Positions 31,879 through 40,486 of a stretch of 40,520 nucleotides of DNA are shown piece after piece (within the stretch, counting starts at the first letter, position 1; every line of letters begins with the position of its first letter). Location of the stretch: NCBI GenBank assembly GCA_900316445.1, contig ONCZ01000066.1, positions 1 through 40,520 of the forward strand, given 5' to 3'. Source of the stretch: an uncultured Prevotellaceae bacterium. GTDB taxonomy: Bacteria > Bacteroidota > Bacteroidia > Bacteroidales > Bacteroidaceae. The position numbers and the translations under genes are program-made. The notes below the pieces were generated by a model. That model was not told the origin of the DNA. It saw only the letters and a list, made by a program, of their open reading frames with translations, and ran no database searches.

Positions 31879-33357
31879 TTATTGTCTGGTGGTATGGAAA
31901 CCGTCTATGTTCTCATAACGGCGCTGCATCATCCGTTTGTAGATGTGACGGATCCATATCGGATGGGTGACGATGAAGGCCAGTCCGATCAGCGACATAA
32001 AGATGAAAGTGTAGGTAGGTCCGACCAACAGGAAACCGATGGTGGCGATGGCACCGGGGGCGAACAGCGACAGCAGTTCAATCACCAGTTGCATACCGTT
32101 CTCGAAGTTTCCCTTGGCAGTCACCTTCTGCTGTAGCGGAAGCGTTTGTTTGTTATATACCGCCAGCTGGAAGATGACGAAGTGCAGCACACCTGCCGTC
32201 AGCAGCATATATGCCACGGGCATCAGCAACGTGAACTTGCCGGTAAACACCGCAGGCAGCATCACCAGGAAGGGGATGAGCAGCACGGCACTGTAGAACC
32301 AGAACTTCGCCTTCAGCAGGGCGATGATATTCTCGCGGTGCATCATCAGCAGGTCAATGTAGTTGCCTTCCTGTCCCATGATCTTGATGAGGGCCGTCAC
32401 ACTGTAGATGGCAAAGCAGTAGAGGCACCAGAAGTTCTGCATATACACATTGTCATAGATCGTCGTATAGGCGACGAGCATCGAAAAACAGATAATCGCC
32501 ACCAGACTCATGATGCAGCGTGCACGCATGGTCTTGTTGCGGAGATTCGACTTCACCTCAATCTTCAGATATTCACCCACGAGACCGAAACGGTTCAGGA
32601 AGGCGAACTGCGACACATGCTTCAGTGCCCGCTCTTTCTTCTTCGAGATTTCCTCATACACATACTTGAACTGGAAATGGCGGTTTACCATAAACAGCAG
32701 CGCTATCACGACGACGACGGCTGGCAGGAACCACCAGGCGCGTCCGGCCTCAGCATAAGTGTCGAGCAGCCGTGCAGCCGTTTTCTTATTAGGGTCGAGG
32801 ATCCAGGGGATATAAGGGATGGCATACACCGCGACACCGGCGAGGAACCACAACACATTGCGGTTGATGAGCGTACGGAAGAACAGATACACCTGACTGT
32901 TCATCATGATCAGCAGCAGACAGGTCACCAACTCCCAGATGACCGCCCAGCCGGCACCGGCAAAGAGAAGGATGATAGAGTAGGGCACGAACATACAGAG
33001 CCAAAGGAAGTTGTAGCCGCTCAGATGCGACGACAGCAGGAAACACTCGATGGCGGTGTATCTGGAGATGGGCAACAGGATATAGGGTTTCACCATCATA
33101 CCCGGCGTGGTCTGGACCACAAAACGGAACAGATAGTCGATGACAAGGATCAGCGGCATAAATGAGATCATCCGTCCAGCCTCACCTTCAGCCGTCAGGG
33201 CGATGATACAACCGTAAAGGATCATATACAGCGCCAGCATAGCGGCACCGAAATAGGTCATCACCTTGGCCCATTTGTTCTGCTCGAAGATCGGGCTGCG
33301 CTTATAGCTCAGCATCGTGTTCTTCCGCAGCAGCCTATACAATTTAAGTCTATTCAT
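31879..33357 (-). CDS. DUF5687 family multi-pass membrane protein (ABC-2 permease-like)
   Basis: 492 aa with about ten hydrophobic segments in two halves joined by a charged cytoplasmic loop (FQFKYVYEEISKKKERALKH). The first half includes VMTYFGAAMLALYMILYGCI and the DYLFRFVVQTTPGMMVKPY segment; the second includes RARCIMSLVAIICFSMLVAY and LVIELLSLFAPGAIATIGF. This matches DUF5687, thought to be ABC exporter permeases in Bacteroidota. The usual ATPase partner is not next to it here. It is 28 bp downstream of lolA on the same strand. Confidence 0.8.
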   Translation of the reverse strand: MNRLKLYRLLRKNTMLSYKRSPIFEQNKWAKVMTYFGAAMLALYMILYGCIIALTAEGEAGRMISFMPLILVIDYLFRFVVQTTPGMMVKPYILLPISRYTAIECFLLSSHLSGYNFLWLCMFVPYSIILLFAGAGWAVIWELVTCLLLIMMNSQVYLFFRTLINRNVLWFLAGVAVYAIPYIPWILDPNKKTAARLLDTYAEAGRAWWFLPAVVVVIALLFMVNRHFQFKYVYEEISKKKERALKHVSQFAFLNRFGLVGEYLKIEVKSNLRNKTMRARCIMSLVAIICFSMLVAYTTIYDNVYMQNFWCLYCFAIYSVTALIKIMGQEGNYIDLLMMHRENIIALLKAKFWFYSAVLLIPFLVMLPAVFTGKFTLLMPVAYMLLTAGVLHFVIFQLAVYNKQTLPLQQKVTAKGNFENGMQLVIELLSLFAPGAIATIGFLLVGPTYTFIFMSLIGLAFIVTHPIWIRHIYKRMMQRRYENIDGFHTTRQ

Positions 33358-33385
33358 CTGTAAACTATAAACCGTAAACTGTAAA

Positions 33386-34024
33386 CTATCTCAAGTCTAT
33401 GATCTCAGCGTGTGGGAAGTCCTTGGCATTGAAACGGAACATCGCGTCGTTGGCAGACTGCTTCTTCAGGTTGCTGATGTCGAAGATGGTCCACTTCTTG
33501 CCCTGCAACAGCTTCACCTGCGTGGGGTGGTTCGTCTTCTTGTCGATCGTGATAAACAGTTCCTTGATCTTATTGCTGGCCGTCGAGGCGGTCAGATGGA
33601 CTACATGGTTATTGCCGTTGCTGTTCAGTGTGGCGTTGTAACCCTTCTTATAGAGGTTGAGGAAGTTGTAGGGGTTAATGGTCTGCAACTGTGCCTCGGT
33701 AGGGTTGACGATGTTCACCTCGTCGTTGTCTTTCATATAGGTCCACTGCGTCTTGCCGTCGAACCAGACACTGGCCTGCGGGGTAGTGGCGTGGAACTTC
33801 TTGCCCTTGATGATGATGGTACCGCTGGTCGAGCCCATGCTGCCCGTCATCTTGAAATCAGCCTTCACACCGTCCTTCATCGTCACGGTGGCGGCTGCCT
33901 TGTCAAGCACACTCTTCGCCGTCTGGGCCGAAACGCTTAAAGGTGAAAAGGAGAAAAGGTGAAAGAGTAAAACTCCTGTCATCACCGCCTTTACCTTTAT
34001 TATATTTCCTATTTTGTTCATCAT
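33386..34024 (-). CDS. lolA: LolA-like outer-membrane lipoprotein carrier
   Basis: 212 aa with a signal peptide ending FSPLSVSAQ. The mature part has LolA features: an N-terminal helix (AKSVLDKAAATVTMKDGVKA), beta strands with ASVWFDGKTQWTYMKDNDEV, then NPYNFLNLYKKGY and KNHPTQVKLLQGK-type strands. It should carry lipoproteins through the periplasm. Next to ftsK, as often in Bacteroidota. The signal-peptide codons contain a CTTTTC/CACCTTT repeat tract whose complement occurs in the spacer upstream. Confidence 0.82.
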   Translation of the reverse strand: MMNKIGNIIKVKAVMTGVLLFHLFSFSPLSVSAQTAKSVLDKAAATVTMKDGVKADFKMTGSMGSTSGTIIIKGKKFHATTPQASVWFDGKTQWTYMKDNDEVNIVNPTEAQLQTINPYNFLNLYKKGYNATLNSNGNNHVVHLTASTASNKIKELFITIDKKTNHPTQVKLLQGKKWTIFDISNLKKQSANDAMFRFNAKDFPHAEIIDLR

Positions 34025-34044
34025 AATACCTTTTGTCTTTTCAT

Positions 34045-34092
34045 TTTTTTACCTTTTTACTTTTTTACCTTTTTACTTTTTTACCTTTTTAC
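34045..34092. repeat. three tandem 16-bp repeats in the ftsK-lolA spacer
   Basis: TTTTTTACCTTTTTAC occurs three times with no mismatch. On the mRNA strand it is a purine-rich tract between the ftsK stop and the lolA start. Confidence 0.8.
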
Positions 34093-34102
34093 TTTTTCAC
34101 CT

Positions 34103-36577
34103 TTATCTCAGGCTTGCCAGCAGATTATTCAGGCTGTTCTCATCCTGGATCATCACCTCACGGGGCTTCGAACCCATAGCGGCACCGACAACACCGGCCT
34201 TCTCCAACTGATCCATCAGACGGCCTGCGCGGTTGTAGCCAATGGCGAACTTACGCTGGATGAGCGACGTAGAACCGCTTTGGTTGATGACAATCAGACG
34301 GGCGGCATCCTCAAACAACGGATCGAGGTGCTGCATATCCACATCCTTGTCGCCACCGCCGTCGAAGTCGGCCTCTGGCGTATCAGGCTCGGGCAGTTCG
34401 AAGGCCATGTTATAGCTCTGCTGTTCAGCGATGTACTCATTGATGCGCTCCACCTCTGGTGTGTCGACGAAGGCACACTGCACACGGATAGGCTCTGCAC
34501 CGCCCAGATAGAGCATATCACCCTTACCGATCAGCTGCTGGGCACCAGTACGGTCGAGGATGGTCTTCGAGTCAATGCCGGCACTCACCTTGAAGGCGAT
34601 ACGGGCGGGGAAGTTGGCTTTGATATTACCGGTGATGATGGTCGTCGTAGGACGCTGGGTGGCGATGACCATATGGATACCCACGGCACGGGCCAGCTGG
34701 GCGATACGGGCGATAGGCAACTCAATCTCCTTGCCGGCGGTCATAATCAGATCACCGAACTCATCGATGATCACCACGATATATGGCATATACCCGTGAC
34801 CACCGCGAGGCGGGATCTTACGGTCGATGAACTTCCTGTTGTACTCCTTGATATTTCTGGCACCCACCTCCTTCAGCAGGTCGTAGCGGGTATCCATCAG
34901 CTTACAGAGCGAGTTCAGCGTCCGTACCACCTTCGTCACGTCGGTGATGATGGGATCGGCATCGTCATCGGGCACCTTCGCCAGGAAATGGTTGATCAGC
35001 GGATTGTAGATCGAGAACTCCACCTTCTTCGGGTCCACGAGCACAATCTTCAGCTCTGCGGGGTGCTTCTTATATAATAAAGATGTGATGATGGCGTTCA
35101 GACCGACGGACTTACCTTGTCCTGTAGCACCGGCCACAAGCAGGTGGGGTGCCTTGGCGAGGTCGAACATAAACACCTCGTTGGTGATCGTCTTACCGAC
35201 GGCACAAGGCAGTTCCATCGTCGATTCCTGGAACTTCTTGGAATTCAGGATCGATTCCATCGACACGATCGAAGGCTTGGCGTTAGGAACTTCGATACCG
35301 ATAGTGCCCTTGCCCGGGATGGGGGCGATGATACGGATGCCGAGGGCTGAGAGGCTCAGGGCGATATCGTCTTCCAGCGAACGGACCTTCGAGATACGGA
35401 CACCGGGAGCCAGCGTAATTTCATAAAGGGTGATGGTCGGACCTACCGTCGCCTTGATGCTCGAGATCTCTACGCCGAAAGTACGCAACACCTCCACGAT
35501 GCGGTTCTTGTTGGCGGTCTGCTCGGCCATATCGATATATGGCTTACCGTCGTTGTCGTATTTCTTCAGCAGGTCGAGGGTGGGATAGTGGTAGTTCTCC
35601 AGATCGCGCTTCGGATCGTAAGGTTCGAGGTCTTCCAAAGCCGGGGCAACGGTCTTCTTGTCTGCGGCCTCGTCACCTTGGGTGGCCTCCACATCGAAAT
35701 CTACGTCCTTGCCGGATTGGCCGGAATGTCCGTTTTCACCGGCATCATAGACGTTGTCGATGACCTCGGCAGAACCGTCCTTTTTGAATTCAACCACCTG
35801 TTCGACGGGATTGTCAAACACGGTAGGCTCATCGTTGTCTTCGTCCTCGTCATCCTCTTCTTCCTCTATCAGGTTCTCGTAAGAATCGGGCTTTTCGTTG
35901 GGATCGTTATTTGCAACCACAAATTTAACCTTATCAAGGAACTTGCTCGGGTTCAACAACTTACGGATCACTAAGATGGTCTCTGCACTCAGGTAGGTCA
36001 GGAAGGCGATGGCGGTCAGTCCGAGGATGGCCGTCAGTCCGGGAGTACCTACGAGATTGCCGAGGAAGTGGCAGACGTACATACCGTGATCGCCGCCGGG
36101 ACTGTAACAGGTCTCGGTGAAGAACGGGGCCAGCAACAGCGACATCGCCACCGACGCCCAGATCATCAGGATCATCAGCGAGAGGAACCACTTCAACAGG
36201 TTCACCTTGTAGGCTCTTGTCAGATGCACGCCCAACAGCAGCAGGAACAACGGGATAAGGAACGCCGGCAGACCGAAGCAGCGCTTGATGAAATACCACG
36301 AGCACCAGGCACCGATGCTGCCACAGGTGTTCATAAACTCATGGTGCTGGTTCAGGATCTCACCCTCCCGCGGATCCTCGATCATGCTCTGGTCTGCGGC
36401 TCCCGTGGAGAGATACGAGATAAACGCCAGCGTCATGAACAGTGCCACGAGCACCACGGCGATGCCCAGCGTGAAGTTGAGTGTCTCGTTGTGGAATATC
36501 TTGTCAAAGCTCAGCACACTCGACAGACTGCCGCCGGAGCTTTTTTGTGACCTTTTTTCTTTCTTTTTCTTTGCCAT
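34103..36577 (-). CDS. ftsK: FtsK/SpoIIIE family DNA translocase
   Basis: 824 aa from MAKKKKEKRSQ; the frame opens 20 codons earlier but that part spans the promoter. Four N-terminal membrane segments (about residues 35-190) anchor it at the septum. An acidic linker (EEEEDDEDEDNDEP) follows. The motor has Walker A GATGQGKSVGLN, Walker B YIVVIIDEFGDLI and ATQRPTT. The C-terminal gamma winged helix is AIGYNRAGRLMDQLEKAGVV. Pumps chromosome ends and helps dimer resolution at division. Followed by lolA after 78 bp and DUF5687, probably one transcript. Confidence 0.96.
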   Translation of the reverse strand: MAKKKKEKRSQKSSGGSLSSVLSFDKIFHNETLNFTLGIAVVLVALFMTLAFISYLSTGAADQSMIEDPREGEILNQHHEFMNTCGSIGAWCSWYFIKRCFGLPAFLIPLFLLLLGVHLTRAYKVNLLKWFLSLMILMIWASVAMSLLLAPFFTETCYSPGGDHGMYVCHFLGNLVGTPGLTAILGLTAIAFLTYLSAETILVIRKLLNPSKFLDKVKFVVANNDPNEKPDSYENLIEEEEDDEDEDNDEPTVFDNPVEQVVEFKKDGSAEVIDNVYDAGENGHSGQSGKDVDFDVEATQGDEAADKKTVAPALEDLEPYDPKRDLENYHYPTLDLLKKYDNDGKPYIDMAEQTANKNRIVEVLRTFGVEISSIKATVGPTITLYEITLAPGVRISKVRSLEDDIALSLSALGIRIIAPIPGKGTIGIEVPNAKPSIVSMESILNSKKFQESTMELPCAVGKTITNEVFMFDLAKAPHLLVAGATGQGKSVGLNAIITSLLYKKHPAELKIVLVDPKKVEFSIYNPLINHFLAKVPDDDADPIITDVTKVVRTLNSLCKLMDTRYDLLKEVGARNIKEYNRKFIDRKIPPRGGHGYMPYIVVIIDEFGDLIMTAGKEIELPIARIAQLARAVGIHMVIATQRPTTTIITGNIKANFPARIAFKVSAGIDSKTILDRTGAQQLIGKGDMLYLGGAEPIRVQCAFVDTPEVERINEYIAEQQSYNMAFELPEPDTPEADFDGGGDKDVDMQHLDPLFEDAARLIVINQSGSTSLIQRKFAIGYNRAGRLMDQLEKAGVVGAAMGSKPREVMIQDENSLNNLLASLR

Positions 36578-36604
36578 ATCTTGTCTCTTTTCGCAATTTT
36601 GATG

Positions 36605-36612
36605 CAAAAGTA
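36605..36612 (-). promoter_or_regulatory. ftsK -7 box
   Basis: TACTTTTG on the minus strand (TAnnTTTG), 28 bases before the chosen ftsK start. It supports the internal start rather than the longer frame. Confidence 0.55.
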
Positions 36613-36655
36613 GTTGAAAAAACTTAGATTTCATCATAAAATGATGTTTTTTTTG

Positions 36656-36663
36656 TAATTTTG
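36656..36663 (+). promoter_or_regulatory. exonuclease/methyltransferase -7 box
   Basis: TAATTTTG, 10 bases before the exonuclease ATG at 36673. It indicates that an upstream TTG (36661) is not the start. Confidence 0.5.
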
Positions 36664-36672
36664 CACCAAGAA

Positions 36673-37329
36673 ATGAAAAAGTTAATATATAATAAGGTCG
36701 ATAAGGCCATGATTTCGCATCTCAAGCGGGTGGAGTTTTATGGTAAGATCTATGTCGTGACATCTCCCGTCGAGGCGGAACATGCCGTCGACTATCTGCT
36801 GTCACAGCCCATCCTCGGCTTCGACACCGAGACACGGCCGGCCTTTGAGAAAGGCAAGCGTTACTACTGTTCCCTGCTACAGGTGTCGACACGTACCGAA
36901 TGCTTCCTCTTCCGCCTGAACAGGATCGGACTCTGCCCGGCTGTCAAACGGCTCCTGGGCGACAAGACGGTGACGAAGGTGGGACTGGCTTGGAACAACG
37001 ATATGCTCTCTCTCCGACAGCTCGGCAACTTCGAACCGGGCCATTTCATCGACCTTCAGGATATGGTGCGCGAACTGGGCATCGAGGATCAGAGCCTGGT
37101 GAAGATCTATGCCAACCTCTTCATAGAGCGCATCAGCAAGGCGGAACGCCTCTCCAACTGGGAGCGCCGCGAACTGACAGAGAGACAGATGGAGTACGCA
37201 GCCATCGACGCATGGGCTTGCGTACGTATTTATAATGAAGTGAGCCGGCTGCTGGCTACCCGCGACTATGAGCTGGAGTTCAGACCGGAAGAAAACGTGA
37301 ATCAGAACAATGAAACAGGTCTATCTTAA
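36673..37329 (+). CDS. 3'-5' exonuclease (RNase D/WRN-like, DEDDy)
   Basis: 218 aa. The DEDDy motifs are in order: ILGFDTETRP (Asp, Glu), KVGLAWNNDMLSL (Asp), and YAAIDAWACVRIYN (Tyr and Asp). There is no HRDC domain, so it is shorter than RNase D and resembles the stand-alone WRN-like exonucleases of Bacteroidota. Substrate (RNA or DNA) not decided. Its last 20 bases overlap the methyltransferase gene, so the two are translationally coupled. Confidence 0.88.
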   Translation: MKKLIYNKVDKAMISHLKRVEFYGKIYVVTSPVEAEHAVDYLLSQPILGFDTETRPAFEKGKRYYCSLLQVSTRTECFLFRLNRIGLCPAVKRLLGDKTVTKVGLAWNNDMLSLRQLGNFEPGHFIDLQDMVRELGIEDQSLVKIYANLFIERISKAERLSNWERRELTERQMEYAAIDAWACVRIYNEVSRLLATRDYELEFRPEENVNQNNETGLS

Positions 37330-38512
37330 ACGAGGCAAGGAGGAGAGTCTGCTCCGCTTCCATCCCTGGGTGTTCTCAGGGGCCATCCAACAGGCCGACG
37401 AGGGAATCGGAGAGGGCGAAGTGGTGCGTGTCGTCAACAGTCACGGCGATTTCATCGCTGTCGGACACTATCAGATGGGCTCCATCGCCGTGCGGGTGCT
37501 CTCCTTTCACGACGAATCCATCGACGAGGCGTTCTGGGGCCGTCGGCTGGCCTCCGCCCTGCAGGTGAGACTGTCCATCGGCCTTGCAGACAATCCTCAG
37601 AACAATACCTACCGTCTGGTGCACGGCGAGGGCGACCTGCTGCCTGGACTGGTCATCGATGTCTATGGTCAGACGGCCGTTATGCAGGCCCACAGCGTCG
37701 GTATGCACATCAGCCGCGATGCCATCGCCAGCCAGCTGGTGAAGGTGATGGAGGGCCGTATCGCCCACGTCTATTATAAGAGCGAGACCACGCTGCCGGG
37801 CAAGATGCGAGCCGATGAAACCGGACTTTCCGACGACGGCACGCTGAGCTACTTCATCTATGGCGGCTCTGACGACAATACCGCGATGGAGAACGGACTG
37901 CTGTTCTATGTCGATTGGCTGCGCGGACAGAAGACGGGCTTCTTCGTCGACCAGCGCGACAACCGCCTGCTGCTTGAGCGTTTCGCCAAGGGCCGTCGGG
38001 TGCTGAATATGTTCTGTTACACCGGTGGATTCTCGTTTTATGCTATGCGGGGCGGGGCAGAACTCGTCCATTCCGTCGATAGCAGCGCAAAGGCCATCGA
38101 ACTCACCAACCGCAATGTCGAACTGAACTTCCCCGGCGACCAGCGTCATCAGGCCTTCTGCGAAGATGCCTTCCGCTACCTCGAACAGGCTGGCAGTCAA
38201 TACGACCTGATCATCCTTGATCCGCCCGCCTTTGCCAAGCACCGTGGTGCCCTGCACAACGCCCTGAAAGGCTATACCCGCCTGAACCACAAGGCTTTCC
38301 AGAAGATTCAGCCCGGCGGCATCCTCTTCACGTTCAGTTGTTCGCAGGTGGTCACGAAAGACCATTTCCGCAATGCCGTCTTCACGGCAGCGGCTCAGGC
38401 AGGCCGTCAGGTGCGCATCCTCCATCAGCTGCACCAGCCCGCCGACCATCCCATCAACATCTACCATCCCGAGGGCGAATATCTCAAAGGACTGGTACTA
38501 TACGTAGAGTAA
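37310..38512 (+). CDS. rlmI: RlmI-like 23S rRNA (cytosine-C5) methyltransferase
   Basis: 400 aa. An N-terminal PUA domain (KQVYLKRGKEESLLRFHPWV, FSGAI) precedes a Rossmann methyltransferase: SAM loop VLNMFCYTGGFSFYAMRGG, DSSAKAIELTNRNVELN, LIILDPPAFAKHRGAL and the catalytic-cysteine region FTFSCSQVV. The order and length match RlmI, which methylates C1962 of 23S rRNA in E. coli. The site here is by analogy. It overlaps the upstream exonuclease gene by 20 bp. Confidence 0.88.
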   Translation: MKQVYLKRGKEESLLRFHPWVFSGAIQQADEGIGEGEVVRVVNSHGDFIAVGHYQMGSIAVRVLSFHDESIDEAFWGRRLASALQVRLSIGLADNPQNNTYRLVHGEGDLLPGLVIDVYGQTAVMQAHSVGMHISRDAIASQLVKVMEGRIAHVYYKSETTLPGKMRADETGLSDDGTLSYFIYGGSDDNTAMENGLLFYVDWLRGQKTGFFVDQRDNRLLLERFAKGRRVLNMFCYTGGFSFYAMRGGAELVHSVDSSAKAIELTNRNVELNFPGDQRHQAFCEDAFRYLEQAGSQYDLIILDPPAFAKHRGALHNALKGYTRLNHKAFQKIQPGGILFTFSCSQVVTKDHFRNAVFTAAAQAGRQVRILHQLHQPADHPINIYHPEGEYLKGLVLYVE

Positions 38513-38516
38513 TTTA

Positions 38517-38585
38517 GCAACGGACTACACGACTGACACGACTTATCCAGTATGAAAAAAGTCCTTTAGTCCTGTAGTCCGTTGC
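38517..38585. repeat. modular inverted repeat built from ACACGACT units
   Basis: The arms 38517-38544 and 38559-38585 are imperfectly complementary; the outer 14 bases (GCAACGGACTACAC against GTAGTCCGTTGC) pair best. Each arm is three tandem near-copies of a CGACT unit. Same layout as 28411-28482 with a different unit. Lies between rlmI and tilS. Confidence 0.55.
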
Positions 38586-38596
38586 AAAAGAAGACA

Positions 38597-40015
38597 ATGG
38601 TTAATAGAGTTGAAACTTACATCAAGAAGGAGGGGCTACTGTCCCGTGAAGGTCTGCATATCGTAGCCCTCAGCGGGGGAGCCGACAGCGTCGCCTTGTT
38701 GCGCGTTCTCCTGGCTGCAGGCTACCGCATTGAGGCTGCCCACTGCAATTTCCATCTGCGTGGCGACGAGAGCGACCGCGACGAGCAGTTCGTCAAGAAT
38801 CTCTGTCAGCAGAATGATGTACCGCTTCACTTAATCCACTTTGACACAGCTGAATACGCCTCATTACATCAAGTAAGCATTGAAATGGCGGCACGCGAAC
38901 TTCGTTACCGCTATTTCGATCAGTTGCGTCAGGACATCGGGGCCGAGACCGTCAGCGTCGCCCATCATCGTGACGATGCCGTAGAGACCTTCCTGATGAA
39001 CCTCCTCCGCGGTGCAGGCATTCACGGTCTGACGGGCATCCGTCCCCGCAACGGCCACATTGTCCGTCCTCTGCTCTGCGTCAGCCGTCAGGACATCCTC
39101 CAATATCTCGATTCTATCGGCCAAGACTACGTCACCGACTCCACCAACCTCGTCGATGATGTCCTCCGCAACAAAATCCGTCTGCGTCTGATTCCCCTTC
39201 TCAATCAGCTTTCTCCCGCCGCCTCCGATAACATCGCCCGCTCCGCCGCCTACCTCTCCGAAGCTGAAAAAGTTTATAACGACTTTTGGAGCGCTTGGGG
39301 TCGCACACGGGGACTGTCCCCTCTGTGCGAAGCTGGCGAAGCACAGGGGCGCTCGGCTTTGCCGCTTGCTACCGAAGGGACGCAAGAACTTCCCCTGCGT
39401 GCGACGGAAGGAAATGTGCCTCCGTTTTCTCTCCCTATTTCGGATATCAAACAATCTCCCTCTCCCCTCTGCCTCCTTCACGAACTCCTCTCCCCGCTGG
39501 GCTTCAACCGCTCTCAGATCGATCAGCTGCTTGACTGTCTCGATTCCACCTCCGGCAAAGAGTTCTCTTCCCCTTCTCACACCCTCGTCATTGACCGTGA
39601 CCGCCTCATTGTCGAGCCCATTTCCTCGCCTCTTCCTCCTCTCCGCATCCCCGAGCCCGGTAACTACCGCACTTCCGACCAGCGCCTCTTAAAAGTTGAA
39701 TCAACATCCGTCATAACCGTCTCAAAAACACCTTATTGTGCCACTCTTGATCTATCAAAGGTTCAATTCCCGTTAACCCTCCGTCTTGTCCACGAGGGTG
39801 ACACTTTCTGTCCCTTCGGTATGTCTGGCCATCGCCTCGTCAGCGACTTCCTCACCGACCTTAAACTTTCCGTCCTTGAAAAGCGCCGTCAACTCGTCGT
39901 CACCGATGCCACCGACACCATTCTCTGGCTCGTCGGCCTCCGTACCGACAACCATTTTCGTGTCACTCCTGACACCACCGCCATCCTCCGCCTCACCTTC
40001 CTTCCTTCAAAATAA
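38597..40015 (+). CDS. tilS: tRNA(Ile)-lysidine synthase
   Basis: Modifies C34 of the CAU-anticodon tRNA-Ile to lysidine so it reads AUA. The PP-loop SGGADSVALLRVLLAAGY is near residue 31, with HCNFHLRGDESDRDEQFV and HHRDDAVETFLMNLLRGAGI. The C-terminal TilS domain has FCPFGMSGHRLVSDFLTDLK. 472 aa from MVNRVETYI (a TTG 15 bases upstream lies in the repeat). Between the catalytic part and the substrate-binding domain, about residues 236-280 are encoded by a GC-rich palindromic insert (39301 to about 39415) that keeps the frame. Otherwise normal. Confidence 0.93.
   Translation: MVNRVETYIKKEGLLSREGLHIVALSGGADSVALLRVLLAAGYRIEAAHCNFHLRGDESDRDEQFVKNLCQQNDVPLHLIHFDTAEYASLHQVSIEMAARELRYRYFDQLRQDIGAETVSVAHHRDDAVETFLMNLLRGAGIHGLTGIRPRNGHIVRPLLCVSRQDILQYLDSIGQDYVTDSTNLVDDVLRNKIRLRLIPLLNQLSPAASDNIARSAAYLSEAEKVYNDFWSAWGRTRGLSPLCEAGEAQGRSALPLATEGTQELPLRATEGNVPPFSLPISDIKQSPSPLCLLHELLSPLGFNRSQIDQLLDCLDSTSGKEFSSPSHTLVIDRDRLIVEPISSPLPPLRIPEPGNYRTSDQRLLKVESTSVITVSKTPYCATLDLSKVQFPLTLRLVHEGDTFCPFGMSGHRLVSDFLTDLKLSVLEKRRQLVVTDATDTILWLVGLRTDNHFRVTPDTTAILRLTFLPSK
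39301..39330. repeat. palindromic repeat inserted in frame in tilS
   Basis: TCGCACA/TGTGCGA outer arms and GGGGAC/GTCCCC inner arms are perfect around one T. The core matches the palindrome at 6455-6485. Further GC-rich partly palindromic sequence continues to about 39415 (GCACAGGGG with CCCCTGCGTGC). Confidence 0.7.
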
Positions 40016-40042
40016 CATCCCTGCCAGAATCTGACAGGGATG
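40016..40042. terminator. bidirectional terminator between tilS and amidase
   Basis: CATCCCTG and CAGGGATG with inner CAGA/TCTG pairing form a strong hairpin between the converging genes, one base after the tilS stop. Confidence 0.7.
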
Positions 40043-40060
40043 ATTTCATCCGCCTTAAAT

Positions 40061-40486
40061 TCACTTTGGTTGTAGATCAGCGTACTCTTTCGCGACATTC
40101 TTGATACACGGGCAATCCTTCTTTGGATTTAAGTCGTGGTGTCCCACGATCAATGCACGCGGATAGCGGCGGTGAAGGTCCGTGAGTAGTCGCCGGAGTG
40201 ATGCTTTCTGCGCCTCGGTCCTAGTGTCGTCGGGTTGACCTCTGATGTCCAGCCCACCCTCGTAGCAGACGCCTATCGAGTGGGCGTTGTGGTTCAGGCA
40301 GTGGGCACCTATAAGCCATTCAGGTCTTCCCGGCTCGATCTCTCCGTCACGACGGACCACGTAATGGTAGCCAATGCCGAGCTTCCAGCCTCTCTGTCTG
40401 TGCCAGCTATCGATCTGAGCCGCCGAGCTCGTCTGGTCAGGCCGCACTGCCGAACAGTGAAGGACTATCAATGTAATACGCCGCAT
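40061..40486 (-). CDS. N-acetylmuramoyl-L-alanine amidase (Amidase_2, T7 lysozyme-like)
   Basis: 141 aa, cleaving the bond between muramic acid and the peptide stem. Zinc ligands are visible as LIVLHCSA (His), IVGHHDLNPKKDCPC (His and Cys), with the catalytic Tyr in GIGYHYVVRRDG. There is no signal peptide. Length matches the small phage-lysozyme-like amidases scattered in Bacteroidales, often beside an HU-like DNA-binding gene. The frame remains open to the window edge, but the Met at 40486 is a normal family start (hydrophobic strand right after). Confidence 0.9.
   Translation of the reverse strand: MRRITLIVLHCSAVRPDQTSSAAQIDSWHRQRGWKLGIGYHYVVRRDGEIEPGRPEWLIGAHCLNHNAHSIGVCYEGGLDIRGQPDDTRTEAQKASLRRLLTDLHRRYPRALIVGHHDLNPKKDCPCIKNVAKEYADLQPK

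Noticed and set aside
32146-33165. 339-codon open frame antisense to DUF5687
   Set aside because: His/Gln/Asp-rich composition typical of reverse reading of a membrane protein gene.
34045-34092. CRISPR array
   Set aside because: The 16-bp units are directly tandem with no unique spacers. No cas genes and no other repeat-spacer pattern appear in the window.
37376-38467. 363-codon open frame antisense to rlmI
   Set aside because: Shadow of a GC-rich gene with clear methyltransferase motifs on the plus strand.
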